A DNA stretch of 64,000 bases from positions 2,790,001 to 2,854,000 of the forward strand of contig NC_013158.1 of the NCBI RefSeq assembly GCF_000023945.1, written 5' to 3'. Made by a program: the position numbers and the translations under genes. Positions 14,592 through 24,778 of the stretch are shown here, in pieces; the first letter of the stretch is position 1, and each line of letters begins with the position of its first letter. The DNA is from Halorhabdus utahensis DSM 12940 (GTDB lineage Archaea > Halobacteriota > Halobacteria > Halobacteriales > Haloarculaceae). The notes under the pieces are model-generated. The model did not search any database, was not told the origin of the DNA, and saw nothing but the letters and a program-made list of their open reading frames with translations.

Positions 14592-17500
14592 ATGTACATT
14601 ACAGAGGTCGTCCTCGACAACTTCAAGAGCTTCGGACGGAAGACGCGCATCCCCTTCTACGAGGACTTTACGACCATCAGCGGCCCGAACGGGTCGGGCA
14701 AGTCAAACATCGTCGACGCGATCCTCTTCGCGTTAGGGCTGGCCCGTACCTCTGGGATACGCGCCGAGAAGCTGACCGACCTCATCTACAACCCCGGCCA
14801 TCAGGACGGCGAATCACCGGATCGCGAACGCGAGGCGAGCGTCGAAGTCGTACTGGACAACAGCGACCGGACGCTTTCGCGGTCGCAAGTCGTCAGTGCT
14901 GCCGGGAGCGAGAACGTCGGCGACGTCGAGGAGATCACGATCAAGCGCCGGGTCAAGGAGACCGACGACAACTACTACTCCTATTACTACATCAACGGCC
15001 GCTCGGTCAACCTCGGGGACATCCAGGACTTACTCGCCCAGGCCGGCGTCGCGCCCGAGGGATACAACGTCGTCATGCAGGGCGACGTTACGGAGATCAT
15101 CAACATGACTGCGGGCGCTCGCCGGGAGATCATCGACGAGATCGCGGGCGTCGCGGAGTTCGACCAGAAGAAGGCCCAGGCCTTCGAGGAGTTGGAGGTC
15201 GTCGAGGACCGGATCGACGAGGCCGACCTCCGGATCGAGGAGAAGGAGACCCGCCTCGAACAACTCGAAGACGAACGCGAGACGGCCCTGGAGTACCAGG
15301 AACTCAGAGACGAGAAAGAGGAGTACGAGGCCTACCGGAAGGCCGCCGAACTCGAGGACAAGCGCGACGACCTGGCGGCAGTCCGGGAGGAGATCGCCGA
15401 GCTGGAGGAGACGCTTGAGGATCGACAGCGCGAACTCGACGAGCGTGAGGGCAAGGTCGTCCGGCTGGAGGACGAACTCGCCGAGTTGAACGCCGAGATC
15501 GAACGCAAGGGCGAGGACGAGCAGCTCGCACTCAAACGCGAGATCGAGGAGATCAAAGGCGAGATCGCCCGACTCGAGGACGCTATCGAGAGCGCCGAGG
15601 AGAAGCGTGACGAGGCAGAGGCACGGCGGCGCGAGGCCTTCGTCGAGATCGACCGCAAGCAGGAGACCATCGACGATCTGGAAGCCGATATTCGCGAGAC
15701 GAAAGTCGAGAAGTCCTCGGTGAAAGCCGAGATCGACGATCTCGAGGTCGATCTCGCTGCCGTCCAGGAGGAGATCGAAGAAGTCGGCGCGGAGTTCGAG
15801 GAGGTCCGGGACGAACTCGAAACAAAGAAGGCGAGCCTCGAAGACGCAAAGGAGCGCCGCAACGACCTCCAGCGCGAGCAGGATCGGCTGCTCGACGAGG
15901 CACGGCGGCGCTCGAACCAGCAACGCGACCTCGAATCCACGATCGAGGATCTCCAGGAGTCGATCCCCGAACTCGACGCCGAGATCGCGGATCTCGAAGA
16001 GGAGCGCCGGAAGGCCGAGCAGAACCGCGAGACGATCACGGACGTCATCGACGATCTCGCCGCGGAGAAACGCGACCTCCAGGCCGAAATCGAAGCGATC
16101 GACGACGATCTGGAGGCCGCCCGACAGGAGTACGCCGAGCTCGAAGCCCGGGCCGCGGAGTCCGGCGACGCCTCATATGGTCGGGCGGTCACAACGGTCC
16201 TCGATGGGGATCTCGACGGCGTCCACGGAACGGTCGGGCAACTCGGCGGCGTCGATCCGACCTACGCGACGGCGTGTGAGACAGCGGCTGGCGGCCGACT
16301 CGCGAACGTCGTCGTCGACGACGACGGCATCGGCCAGCGGTGTATCGAGTATCTCAAGAACCGCAACGCCGGCCGGGCGACGTTCCTCCCGCTGACGGAG
16401 ATGGACAACCGGTCACTGCCGTCGCTACCCGATCACGATGGTGTCGTCGACTTCGCGTACAACCTCGTGGATTTCGAGCCCGAGTATTCGGGCGTGTTCA
16501 GTTACGTCCTCGGGGACACGCTGGTCGTCGAGGACATGGCCACGGCCCGGGAGTTGATGGGACGCTACCGGTTGGTCACCCTCGACGGTGAACTCGTCGA
16601 GAAGAGCGGCGCGATGACGGGCGGTTCCTCCAGCGGGTCGCGATATTCCTTTTCGGACAGCGAGGGGCAACTCCAGCGGGTCGCCGAACGGATCACCGAA
16701 CTCGAAGACGAGCGCCAGGAATATCGTGAAGAGCTATCGGGCGTCGAAGAGCGACTCGAGGACGCTCGCGATCGAAAGTCCGAGGCCGCCGATCAGGTCC
16801 GGGAGATCCAGGCCGAGATCGAGCGCCGCGAGCGCGAACGCGAGGAGACCGAGGAGCGCATCGAACAGCGCCGCGAGGAACTCGCGGAGATCGAGGACGA
16901 ACGGGAAGCTGTCTCCGAGGAGATGGACGAGATCGAGGCCGACATCGAGGCCGTCGAGAGCGAGATCGCCGACCTGGAAGCTGAGATCGCCGACCTGGAA
17001 GCCGATATCGAGGACTCACAACTGCCCGAACTGACCGACGAGGCCGAATCCCTCGAGGGCGAGATCGACGAGCGCGAGGACGAACTCGACGATCTGGACG
17101 CGGCGCTGAACGAACTCCAGCTCGAAAAACAGTACGCCGAGGACGCGATCGACGATCTCCACGACCAGATCGAGACGGCACAGAACCGCAAGGCCGAACA
17201 GGGCGACCGCATCGAGGAACTGAACGGGAACGTCGCCGACGAGGAGTCGAAACTGGCCGACAAACAGGAGGCCGTCGCCGAACTCGAAGCCGAACTCGCC
17301 GATCTCAAAGGGGATCGCGAAGACCTCCGCGAGGAACTCAACGCGGCCCAGCAGGCACGTGACGAGCAGAAGGAGCGGGTCAACCAGATCGACTCACAAC
17401 TCGACGGGAAACGCGAGACCGAGTCCCGCCTGGAGTGGGAGATCGACGAACTCGAAGACGCTGTCGGGGAGTACGATCCCGAGGAGATCCCCGACCACCA

Positions 17501-18158
17501 CACGGTCCAGACCCGGATCGGCCAACTGGAGGCCGAGATGGAGCGGCTAGAGCCGGTCAACATGCTCGCCATCGAGGAGTACGACGAGGTCGCGGCCGAC
17601 CTCTCGGAGTTAGAGGACAAACGCGGGACACTCGTCGAGGAAGCCGACGGGATCCGTGAGCGGATCGACTCCTACGAGGCGAAGAAAAAGGAGACGTTCA
17701 TGGACGCCTTCGAGACGATCGACGCGCAGTTTCAGGACATCTTCGAGCGACTCTCGAACGGGACGGGGCGACTCCACCTCGAAAACGAGGACGATCCCTT
17801 CGACGGTGGGCTGACGATGAAGGCCCAGCCCGGCGACAAGCCGATCCAGCGGCTGAACGCGATGAGTGGCGGCGAGAAGTCCCTGACTGCGCTGGCCTTT
17901 ATTTTCGCGATCCAGCGACACAACCCGGCTCCGTTCTATGCCCTGGACGAGGTCGACGCGTTTCTCGACGCCGCCAATGCCGATCTCGTCGGCGAGATGG
18001 TCGACGAACTCGCCGGTGACGCCCAGTTCGTCGTCGTCTCCCATCGCTCGGCGATGCTGGAGCGCTCCGAGCGAGCCATCGGCGTCACGATGCAGGGCGA
18101 TAACGTGAGTAGCGTGACGGGGATCGATCTCACCGAGGAGGTGCCCGCGGATGACTGA
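14592..18158 (+). CDS. smc: Chromosome segregation protein SMC
   Basis: This 1188-aa ATPase folds and segregates the chromosome. The Walker A motif GPNGSGKSN is at residues 31-39. Two long coiled coils flank a hinge domain at about residues 520-685 (TTVLDGDLDGVHGTVGQLGG onward). The ABC signature MSGGEKSLTALAF is near residue 1090, and Walker B FYALDEVDAFLD is near 1115. Full family length with no disruption. scpA follows at once, its Shine-Dalgarno sequence overlapping the smc stop region, so SMC and its kleisin are co-expressed. It is cytoplasmic and nucleoid-associated. Confidence 0.98.
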   Translation: MYITEVVLDNFKSFGRKTRIPFYEDFTTISGPNGSGKSNIVDAILFALGLARTSGIRAEKLTDLIYNPGHQDGESPDREREASVEVVLDNSDRTLSRSQVVSAAGSENVGDVEEITIKRRVKETDDNYYSYYYINGRSVNLGDIQDLLAQAGVAPEGYNVVMQGDVTEIINMTAGARREIIDEIAGVAEFDQKKAQAFEELEVVEDRIDEADLRIEEKETRLEQLEDERETALEYQELRDEKEEYEAYRKAAELEDKRDDLAAVREEIAELEETLEDRQRELDEREGKVVRLEDELAELNAEIERKGEDEQLALKREIEEIKGEIARLEDAIESAEEKRDEAEARRREAFVEIDRKQETIDDLEADIRETKVEKSSVKAEIDDLEVDLAAVQEEIEEVGAEFEEVRDELETKKASLEDAKERRNDLQREQDRLLDEARRRSNQQRDLESTIEDLQESIPELDAEIADLEEERRKAEQNRETITDVIDDLAAEKRDLQAEIEAIDDDLEAARQEYAELEARAAESGDASYGRAVTTVLDGDLDGVHGTVGQLGGVDPTYATACETAAGGRLANVVVDDDGIGQRCIEYLKNRNAGRATFLPLTEMDNRSLPSLPDHDGVVDFAYNLVDFEPEYSGVFSYVLGDTLVVEDMATARELMGRYRLVTLDGELVEKSGAMTGGSSSGSRYSFSDSEGQLQRVAERITELEDERQEYREELSGVEERLEDARDRKSEAADQVREIQAEIERREREREETEERIEQRREELAEIEDEREAVSEEMDEIEADIEAVESEIADLEAEIADLEADIEDSQLPELTDEAESLEGEIDEREDELDDLDAALNELQLEKQYAEDAIDDLHDQIETAQNRKAEQGDRIEELNGNVADEESKLADKQEAVAELEAELADLKGDREDLREELNAAQQARDEQKERVNQIDSQLDGKRETESRLEWEIDELEDAVGEYDPEEIPDHHTVQTRIGQLEAEMERLEPVNMLAIEEYDEVAADLSELEDKRGTLVEEADGIRERIDSYEAKKKETFMDAFETIDAQFQDIFERLSNGTGRLHLENEDDPFDGGLTMKAQPGDKPIQRLNAMSGGEKSLTALAFIFAIQRHNPAPFYALDEVDAFLDAANADLVGEMVDELAGDAQFVVVSHRSAMLERSERAIGVTMQGDNVSSVTGIDLTEEVPADD

Positions 18159-18168
18159 GGAGGAATTG

Positions 18169-19050
18169 ATGAGTGAGAACAAACAAGTAGACACTGAGAA
18201 GGGGGAACAGACACGGCCGGACGGCGGGACAGATGTGATGACGGGGTCCGGGGGATTTACCCAGCCGTCACTGGATGCGGACGGTGAGGTCGAACCCGTC
18301 GAAGTCCTGGTCGGGCTGGCGGAGGACGACGAGATCGACCCGTGGGACATCGACGTGGTGCGAGTGACCGACAAGTTCCTCGAACGTCTCGACGAGGCCG
18401 ACCTCCGGACGTCCGGGCGGGCGCTGTTCTACGCGAGTGTCCTGTTGCGGCTGAAAAGCGACGCGCTGCTGGAAGACGACGACCCTGCCGAGGAACCTGC
18501 GGTGGACGAACTGGCCGATCCGTTCGCCGCCGGCGATCTTTCGGGGGGAGATAGCGATCCGTTCGACGCCTTAGAGGACGAGATGGACCGGCGACTCGAC
18601 CGCAAACGGGCACGCGGGACGCCCGACACGCTCGAAGACCTCGTCCGCGAGCTTCGGGAGGCCGAGCGGTCCGCCGACTGGAAGGAGTCCAGGGAGTACG
18701 ACACCAGCGACTCCCCGCGTGGATTCCGCCGCGGGACCCAGGAACTCGACTACCGGATGGACGACGACATGCGGGAGGACGCCGAGCCCACTGTCGAGGA
18801 CGTGACCGGGACGGCCCACGGCGAGAACGTCGAGGAACTCGTCGAGTCCGTCGCCACGAAGATCGAGACGCAGTTCGACGCCGGGCGCGACGCGGTGTTG
18901 TTTGCCGAAGTCGACGGTGCCGCCGGCTCACGCATCGAGTCGTTCCTGGGCCTGCTCTTTCTGTCAAACCAGGGCCGGATCGTCCTCGAGCAGGACGAGT
19001 ACTTCGGGGACCTGTGGATCCAACCCCCCGAATCGACGGCGGCCGAGTGA
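18169..19050 (+). CDS. scpA: Segregation and condensation protein A (kleisin)
   Basis: The kleisin bridges the SMC heads. The protein has 293 residues from the ATG at 18169. The conserved N-terminal domain VEVLVGLAEDDEIDPWDIDV with TDKFLERLDEADLRTSGRA identifies ScpA, and the C-terminal winged-helix part (FAEVDGAAGSRIESFLGLLF) follows an acidic linker. A perfect Shine-Dalgarno GGAGG at 18159-18163 sits 5 nt before this ATG. An in-frame ATG at 18151 would overlap smc by 8 bp and lacks such a site, so the later start is chosen. It is the last gene of the smc operon. Confidence 0.93.
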   Translation: MSENKQVDTEKGEQTRPDGGTDVMTGSGGFTQPSLDADGEVEPVEVLVGLAEDDEIDPWDIDVVRVTDKFLERLDEADLRTSGRALFYASVLLRLKSDALLEDDDPAEEPAVDELADPFAAGDLSGGDSDPFDALEDEMDRRLDRKRARGTPDTLEDLVRELREAERSADWKESREYDTSDSPRGFRRGTQELDYRMDDDMREDAEPTVEDVTGTAHGENVEELVESVATKIETQFDAGRDAVLFAEVDGAAGSRIESFLGLLFLSNQGRIVLEQDEYFGDLWIQPPESTAAE

Positions 19051-19153
19051 ACTGCCAACCATTTGTGGCACTTTTCGTCAGCGGATCTGGGGGGCAGTCC
19101 CCTCACATTTTGGATGAAAAACCATTATGTTAGTGTGGCTCATACTCACAACC

Positions 19154-19270
19154 ATGACGCCGGAGCGAATCAGCGAGCGCATCGCCGCGAGCGAGGATCG
19201 GTTCGACCGGGACCGGTACTACGCGGCGTTGCGATACGTTCACGACGACGGCCGGAAGCGGCGACCCTGA
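19154..19270 (+). CDS. Very small protein (38 aa) downstream of scpA
   Basis: A 39-codon frame encodes MTPERISERIAASEDRFDRD and ends GRKRRP. Nearly every third base is G or C, as in real genes here, and a TATA-like ttatgt at 19125-19130 lies 27 nt before the ATG, giving a leaderless promoter. The peptide looks helical and highly charged. It ends 10 bp before the convergent AEC transporter stop. I do not know the family, and short length keeps confidence moderate. Confidence 0.55.
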   Translation: MTPERISERIAASEDRFDRDRYYAALRYVHDDGRKRRP

Positions 19271-19279
19271 CGGGGCCGC

Positions 19280-20248
19280 CTAGATCACGACGCCGCCCCT
19301 GAGGAGTGCGATCAGGACGGTCAGTATCGGGATGCTCAGCAGTGTCGACGTCAGGATCGCGGTGCTGGCGAACTCCGCGGGGCCGATCGGCCCGTCGCCG
19401 TGCTCGCTGAATTCGCCCAGCAGAATGATCGGCGTGACTGCGGTGGGGCCAGCTGATTCGAGGATGAATACACGCGCGACCGTCTGATCTTCGAAGCCCA
19501 GGACGAACGCGATTCCGACGGCGACGACCGGTGCGACCGTGAGTTTGAGCAGGTTCGAGAGCCCCACCTGGCCGATGGCTGCGCCGTAGTCCGTCCCCGA
19601 GAGCTGGATCCCGAGGATGAGTAGCATGACCGGGATCGAGGAGTCGCCGACGAGCCGGAGCGTCTCCATGGCCGATGAACCGGCCGCCGGGGCGAGGCCG
19701 AGCCAGCGGACGCCGAGCGCGACGACGACCACGTACACCAGCGGGATCCGGGCCGCGCGACGGACGCCGGCGAGCGCCCCGCCGCTGCCCCGCGCTGCGA
19801 CGTACGTCCCGAGGGTGTACAGGAGCACGCCCTGGACCGCCGCGTAGAGCACCGCCGTGCTCTCGCCGAACTCGCCGAAGGCAAACTTCGAGAGCGGGAT
19901 GCCGAAGTTCCCCGAGTTGGCGAAGGCGGCCGACAGGACGAACGCCCCCAGCAGGGGCTCGGTCCGGCCCGCGAGCCGCCCGACCCCGCCGGCGATGGCC
20001 AGCATGACCAGCGTCACGGCGAGGACGCCGACGGCGACGAGCAGGACCGTCTCGCCGTCCATCGGCGTCATCACCAGGGTATGAAAGACCAGCGCGGGCA
20101 CCAGCACGTAGACCGTGATGGTGTTCAGCGGGCCGGCCTCGACGTCTTTGACCCGCCCGAGGACGAACCCGGCGGCTGCGATGGCGATGATCGGCAGGAT
20201 AGCCGTCCCGAAGATGCCCAGCAGCGAACTCGGTTGGATGCCGAACAC
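19280..20248 (-). CDS. AEC-family transporter (auxin efflux carrier type)
   Basis: The 322-aa membrane protein has about ten hydrophobic helices and the AEC signature of a first block (ILPIIAIAAAGFVLGRVKDV) and a mid-protein FVLSAAFANSGNFGIPL, the hallmark SNxxFxGxP-like region. The family exports or imports small organic acids or amino acids. The start is a GTG at 20246-20248. It is divergent from nothing close and follows the phosphoribosyltransferase gene by 75 bp on the same strand, so the two could be co-transcribed. Substrate unknown. Confidence 0.88.
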   Translation of the reverse strand: MFGIQPSSLLGIFGTAILPIIAIAAAGFVLGRVKDVEAGPLNTITVYVLVPALVFHTLVMTPMDGETVLLVAVGVLAVTLVMLAIAGGVGRLAGRTEPLLGAFVLSAAFANSGNFGIPLSKFAFGEFGESTAVLYAAVQGVLLYTLGTYVAARGSGGALAGVRRAARIPLVYVVVVALGVRWLGLAPAAGSSAMETLRLVGDSSIPVMLLILGIQLSGTDYGAAIGQVGLSNLLKLTVAPVVAVGIAFVLGFEDQTVARVFILESAGPTAVTPIILLGEFSEHGDGPIGPAEFASTAILTSTLLSIPILTVLIALLRGGVVI

Positions 20249-20323
20249 TGACGGCTGATTCGTCGGGGGTGATCACAATCCCTTCGACTTCGCTCGAAGC
20301 TGTGCGGTCGACCGCGAGCGGCG

Positions 20324-21025
20324 TCAGTCCTCCGCAGCGAGCCGCCAGGCGTCCTCGCCGGCATACTCGATCACGCCGCGACGTTCCATCTCCGTGAGCA
20401 CCTCGGCCATGCGGTCGGGCTGGGCGATCTCCATCTCTATCGGATCGACCTCGTGATAGGAACGCAACAGCGACCGGACGTCCTCCTCGCTGAAGGTTTC
20501 GGCGTCGGCCTTCGCCATGACGCTACTGATCAGATCGGTCATGTCCTCGATGAAGTTCCAGGGGTAGACGACCCAGACCCACTCCGCCAGGCGTTCGCCG
20601 ACGAAGTCCGGCTCGAACTCGCTGGTCTGGAGCAACTGCAACGTGGCGGTTCGGACGGCGTTCGGATCGCGCTCGCTCACGTATTCGTAGGCGTGTTCGA
20701 GCGACTGGCCGGTGTCGGCGATGTCGTCGACGATCAGGACGTCCTTGCCAGCGACCGAGCCTTCTGGCATCGGGTAGCGAACCTCGGGCTCCTGGCTCTT
20801 GGCCGCGGTCCCGACGTAGTGTTCGATCTTGAGGCTCGTGAGGTCGTCCAGTCCGAGAAAGTCACACAGCGTCCGACCGGCGAACCAGCCGCCACGGGCC
20901 AGCGACACGACGACGTCGGGCTCGAAGTCGTCGGCCTTGACGTCGTCGCTGACATCCCGGCACAGCCCGTAGATGTACTCCCAGTTCGTGATGGTACAGG
21001 GGAATTCCTCCGGCAGGTCGGCCAT
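20324..21025 (-). CDS. Phosphoribosyltransferase (purine salvage type) with C-terminal helical extension
   Basis: The type I phosphoribosyltransferase domain in this 233-aa protein has a clear PRPP-binding motif DVLIVDDIADTGQSL at about residues 95-109 and an early VVVSLARGGWFAGRTL loop. It resembles archaeal hypoxanthine or xanthine-guanine phosphoribosyltransferases that salvage purines. After about residue 165 an extra domain reads like a small helical or winged-helix unit (DRMAEVLTEMERRGVIEYAG). The exact base used cannot be told. It lies upstream of an AEC carrier on the same strand, possibly a nucleobase uptake partner, though that is speculation. Confidence 0.85.
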   Translation of the reverse strand: MADLPEEFPCTITNWEYIYGLCRDVSDDVKADDFEPDVVVSLARGGWFAGRTLCDFLGLDDLTSLKIEHYVGTAAKSQEPEVRYPMPEGSVAGKDVLIVDDIADTGQSLEHAYEYVSERDPNAVRTATLQLLQTSEFEPDFVGERLAEWVWVVYPWNFIEDMTDLISSVMAKADAETFSEEDVRSLLRSYHEVDPIEMEIAQPDRMAEVLTEMERRGVIEYAGEDAWRLAAED

Positions 21026-21144
21026 TCAGGTAGTCACCGGGCGAAGCCAGGGGACGGCCACAATTAGGGTTTTACATGCGAGTCGGCTTCAGCCACTGTA
21101 GCTTGGGACATCCGCTTAAGAGGTTCGCCGACGGATGGCTCCGT

Positions 21145-22641
21145 ATGCGAACTCGCCGCCGTTTCCTCCAGACGTGCATTGCCCTCTCCGGGGCGTCGCT
21201 GGCCGGCTGTTCGGAGGACGACGAATCGACGACACCGACGAGCACCACGACGACAGCGGTGTCCACGACAGCCTCGACGCCGGAAACCGACACGGCGACA
21301 CCGGAACCGAGCGAGTCGACAGCGACCGACGAGCCCACAGAAACGACCGAACCGACTGAGACGGAATCCATCGATCCGGAGACACTCAAAGAGACCGGAC
21401 GGGCGTTCGTCAACCAACTCGCTGCCGGCGAGTACGCCGCGATCATGGACGACTACGCGTTTTCCGAACAGTTCGCCGCCCAGGTTGACGCCGAGCAGCT
21501 CGAATCGATCTGGACCACCCAGACTGCGTCCCTCGGGCAGTTCGTCGAACTCGCCGGAGCGGAGTACAGCCGATCGGACGGGTATCACGTCACCGTGGTC
21601 CTCGCGCGCTTCACCGGCGGTCGACAGGCGGTCCGGCTCGTCTTCGACGACACCGCAACGATCGTCGGGCTGTTTTTCCCGGCGTCGGGCGGCTCCTATT
21701 CCCCGCCGGAGTACGTCAACCAGTCGGCGTTCGAGGAAGTCGATCGAACGATCGCGGCCACCGAAACCTGCTCACTCCCCGCAAAGCTCACGCTCCCGAC
21801 AGGCGAGGAGTCGATCCCCGGCGTCGTCCTCGTCCACGGATCAGGCCCCAACGACATGGACGAGACGCTGGGGCCGAACAAACCGTTCAAGGATCTCGCG
21901 TGGGGGCTGGCGAGCCGTGGCGTCGCCGTCCTCCGGTATGACAAGCGAACGCATGCCTGTGACGTCGATCGGGCCGCGCTCACGCTCGACGAGAAGGTCA
22001 CTGACGACGCGTTGACGGCGCTTGGCGTCCTCCGTGAACACCCCCGGATCGACCCCTCCCGAACTGTCGTCGTCGGTCACTCCATCGGCGCGATGACTGC
22101 ACCGCGGATCGCCGACCGCGACGGCTCGGTTGCGGGTGCAGTCATGCTGGCTGGCAACGCTCGCCCACTACTGGACGTCATTCCGGAGCAACAGGAGTAC
22201 CTGTTCCGTCTGGACGGGGAACTCAGCGACGAGGAGGCGACCCAACTCCAGGCGGTCGAACAAACGGTCGAACGAATTCGGTCGCTGGACATCAGTGAGG
22301 ATGAGATCCGCTTCGGCCTCGGCGGGCGTCCCTTCTGGCGGACTGTCCAGGAATACGATCAGGTGGCGACGGCCAAGGAACTCGACGTGCCCCTCGCCAT
22401 TTTCCAGGGCGAGCGTGATTACCAGGTCACGGTCGAGAATGGATACAACCAGTGGCAGCAGGCCCTCGGTGACCGGGAGAACGTCACCTTCCGGTCCTAC
22501 GCCGACCTGAACCATCTCTTCATGCCGGGCGAGGGCCAGCCGTCACCGGCCGAGTACTTCCAGCCGAACAACGTCTCCCGCGCAGTCGTCGAGGACGTTG
22601 CGTCGTGGGTGCGACGGGTGACGGGCGAGGACAATCAGTAG
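21145..22641 (+). CDS. Tat lipoprotein with DUF3887-like and alpha/beta-hydrolase domains
   Basis: The precursor (498 aa) has a Tat signal (RTRRRFLQT) and lipobox ALAGC-like (ASLAGC), then a Thr-rich linker to about residue 75. A DUF3887-like domain follows (FVNQLAAGEYAAIMDDY, about 85-180), then an alpha/beta hydrolase. The latter has an early VVLVHGSGPNDMDE oxyanion block, the nucleophile elbow GHSIG at residues 311-315 and a late NHLFMPGEG region carrying the putative catalytic His. The ATG at 21145 is 28 nt below a TATA-like cttaag. This domain order is known in secreted esterase or peptidase-like enzymes. It acts on the outer face of the membrane; substrate unknown. Confidence 0.85.
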   Translation: MRTRRRFLQTCIALSGASLAGCSEDDESTTPTSTTTTAVSTTASTPETDTATPEPSESTATDEPTETTEPTETESIDPETLKETGRAFVNQLAAGEYAAIMDDYAFSEQFAAQVDAEQLESIWTTQTASLGQFVELAGAEYSRSDGYHVTVVLARFTGGRQAVRLVFDDTATIVGLFFPASGGSYSPPEYVNQSAFEEVDRTIAATETCSLPAKLTLPTGEESIPGVVLVHGSGPNDMDETLGPNKPFKDLAWGLASRGVAVLRYDKRTHACDVDRAALTLDEKVTDDALTALGVLREHPRIDPSRTVVVGHSIGAMTAPRIADRDGSVAGAVMLAGNARPLLDVIPEQQEYLFRLDGELSDEEATQLQAVEQTVERIRSLDISEDEIRFGLGGRPFWRTVQEYDQVATAKELDVPLAIFQGERDYQVTVENGYNQWQQALGDRENVTFRSYADLNHLFMPGEGQPSPAEYFQPNNVSRAVVEDVASWVRRVTGEDNQ

Positions 22642-22692
22642 CGCCGGACTGACGTCGGTGGACATATCCCCCTGGTGGTCCCAGCACGTGGT

Positions 22693-23592
22693 ATGTCAAC
22701 CGAATCGCTCGACGTTTCGCTCGTCGACGCGTTCGCGACGGAGTCCTTCGCCGGGAATCCGGCCGGCGTCGTTCCCGACGGCGAGGACCTGACCGACGAT
22801 CAGATGCAAGCTATCGCCGCGGAACTCGGCGCGAGCGAGACGGCTTTCGTCCGCTCGGCCGAGGATGCCGACCGGACGCTTCGATATTTCACGCCCGAGA
22901 ACGAGGTCGATCTCTGTGGACACGCGACGATCGCCGCTCACGCTCGGCTGTTCGAGCAGGGCGACCTCGGCGCCGGCGACCACTCGATTTCGACGAACCT
23001 CGGGACGCTCTCTATCGAGATCGAAGCCGACGGCACGGTTTGGATGGCGGGCGACGACCCCGACGTTCGGTCGGTCGACATCGGCTATGACCGGCTGGCC
23101 GAGATCCTCGGATTGACCGAGACAGCGTTCGCCGGCGTCGGCATGGATCTCCCGATCGCCCGGGCGTCGACGGGGATGCCATTTCTCGTCGTCCCCGTCA
23201 ACTACTTCGAGCAGTTGGGTGACATCGCGCCCAACCTGGCGGCGATCGAGCGCCTCTGTGACGAACACGACGCGACCGGGCTGTACGCGTTCACGTTCGA
23301 CACCCTCGATCGAGAGTCGACAGTGCATGGCCGGCTGTTCGCGCCGGGCGTCGGCGTCGACGAAGATCCCGTTACTGGGACGGCAAGCGGTGCGGTCGCG
23401 GCGTATCTTGACCGGTTCGCCGAGATCGACGCCACCACGGTCCGGTGTGAACAGGGGGACTTCCTGGATCGTCCCGGGCGGGTGCAGGTTCGCGTCGAAG
23501 ACGGCGTCTTCGTCGGCGGGCAGGCCGTGACGACACTGACCGGCGACATTTCCATTCCGGACATCGAGGACGGGGACATCATCGAAGTCTGA
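22693..23592 (+). CDS. PhzF-family isomerase/epimerase
   Basis: This 299-aa protein belongs to the PhzF/diaminopimelate-epimerase-like fold. The start [20 protein letters not shown] and the E49 of [11 protein letters not shown] (catalytic Glu of the family) are conserved, and the [19 protein letters not shown] block follows. A TATA-like acatat at 22662-22667 lies about 28 nt before the ATG at 22693, favouring this start over one six codons earlier. PhzF relatives isomerise small hydrophobic or amino-acid-derived acids. No phenazine cluster is present, so the role is unknown. Confidence 0.88.
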   Translation: MSTESLDVSLVDAFATESFAGNPAGVVPDGEDLTDDQMQAIAAELGASETAFVRSAEDADRTLRYFTPENEVDLCGHATIAAHARLFEQGDLGAGDHSISTNLGTLSIEIEADGTVWMAGDDPDVRSVDIGYDRLAEILGLTETAFAGVGMDLPIARASTGMPFLVVPVNYFEQLGDIAPNLAAIERLCDEHDATGLYAFTFDTLDRESTVHGRLFAPGVGVDEDPVTGTASGAVAAYLDRFAEIDATTVRCEQGDFLDRPGRVQVRVEDGVFVGGQAVTTLTGDISIPDIEDGDIIEV

Positions 23593-23669
23593 CCCATCGG
23601 TGCGGAGCTGACACCGACAGTACTGCGACGAGCGGAACGGATAAACCGATCAAGCCCGAATATGTGCCC

Positions 23670-24719
23670 ATGCAGCGAGCCGAGCCGCAGGATTTCGAAC
23701 GCGTTCTCTCCTCGATGTGTACTGAACCACATCCAGCGGCTCGCGAGGCAGCGCAACGATTCCTCGCGACGAACCCGGGCGATCCCGGGACCTACCAGAC
23801 GGTCACCGACCTCGAACGTCGGGCCGTCGAGCTGTTGGGGGAGATCACCGGTCTCGGCGACCCCACGGGCTACGTCACCAGCGGCGGGACCGAGGCCAAC
23901 GTTCAGGCAGTCAGGATCGCGCGTAACCGGGCGGAGACAACTGACCCGAACGTCGTCGTGCCCGACAGCGCCCACTTCAGTTTCACGAAGGCCGCCGAAA
24001 TGCTGGACGTTGAATTGCGCCGGATTCCGACGACGGACTACCGGGCCGACGTCGAGGCGATGGCCGACGCGATCGACGACGACACTGTCGCCGTCGTCGG
24101 TGTCGCGGGCACCACCGAGTACGGCCACGTCGACCCGATCCCCGCACTCGCCGACCTGGCCGACGAGGCCGGCGCGTTGATGCACGTCGACGCCGCTTTC
24201 GGTGGCTTCTTCCTGCCGTTCACGGACTTCGCGTGGCATTTCGGCCACGCCGAGATCGACACCATGACGATCGACCCACATAAAGCGGGCCAGGCAGTGG
24301 TCCCCGCCGGTGGCTTCCTCGCGCGTTCGAGTGATCTCCTCGACGAGCTGGCGATCGACACGCCGTATCTGGAGTCGCGCTCGCAAGTCACCCTGACCGG
24401 GACCAGAAGCGGCGCGGGCGTCGCCAGCGCAGTCGCTGCCATGGAGGCGCTGTGGCCCGAGGGCTATCGTCGACAGTACCACGCGTCGATGGACAACGCC
24501 GAGTGGCTCGCCGACGCACTCGCCGATCGCGGCTATACGGTCGTCGGCCCCGAACTCCCACTGCTGGCTGCCGACGTTTCGCTCTCGCTGATCGAGCAGT
24601 TACGCGACCGTGGCTGGCGAGTCACGAAGACCGGGTCCGGCGAGATGCGCGTCGTGTGTATGCCTCACGTCACGCGATCGATGCTCCGCTCGTTCGTCGC
24701 CGATCTCGACTGGTATTGA
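23670..24719 (+). CDS. mfnA: MfnA-type PLP decarboxylase (aspartate/tyrosine)
   Basis: This 349-aa group II pyridoxal-phosphate decarboxylase contains the PLP lysine Lys205 in TIDPHKAGQ and a [16 protein letters not shown] block that holds the cofactor. Archaeal homologues decarboxylate tyrosine for methanofuran in methanogens, and aspartate to beta-alanine in organisms without methanofuran. In a halophile the aspartate 1-decarboxylase role is more likely, which would feed the pantoate kinase pathway encoded at the start of the window. The ATG at 23670 lies 27 nt after a TATA-like gataaac; a GTG two codons earlier is less likely. The substrate is inferred. Confidence 0.88.
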   Translation: MQRAEPQDFERVLSSMCTEPHPAAREAAQRFLATNPGDPGTYQTVTDLERRAVELLGEITGLGDPTGYVTSGGTEANVQAVRIARNRAETTDPNVVVPDSAHFSFTKAAEMLDVELRRIPTTDYRADVEAMADAIDDDTVAVVGVAGTTEYGHVDPIPALADLADEAGALMHVDAAFGGFFLPFTDFAWHFGHAEIDTMTIDPHKAGQAVVPAGGFLARSSDLLDELAIDTPYLESRSQVTLTGTRSGAGVASAVAAMEALWPEGYRRQYHASMDNAEWLADALADRGYTVVGPELPLLAADVSLSLIEQLRDRGWRVTKTGSGEMRVVCMPHVTRSMLRSFVADLDWY

Positions 24720-24778
24720 TCCGGCGGGGCTCGTCCGGAACATTAAGGTTTACGACAGTTGACGCGTAAGCGTTCGCC

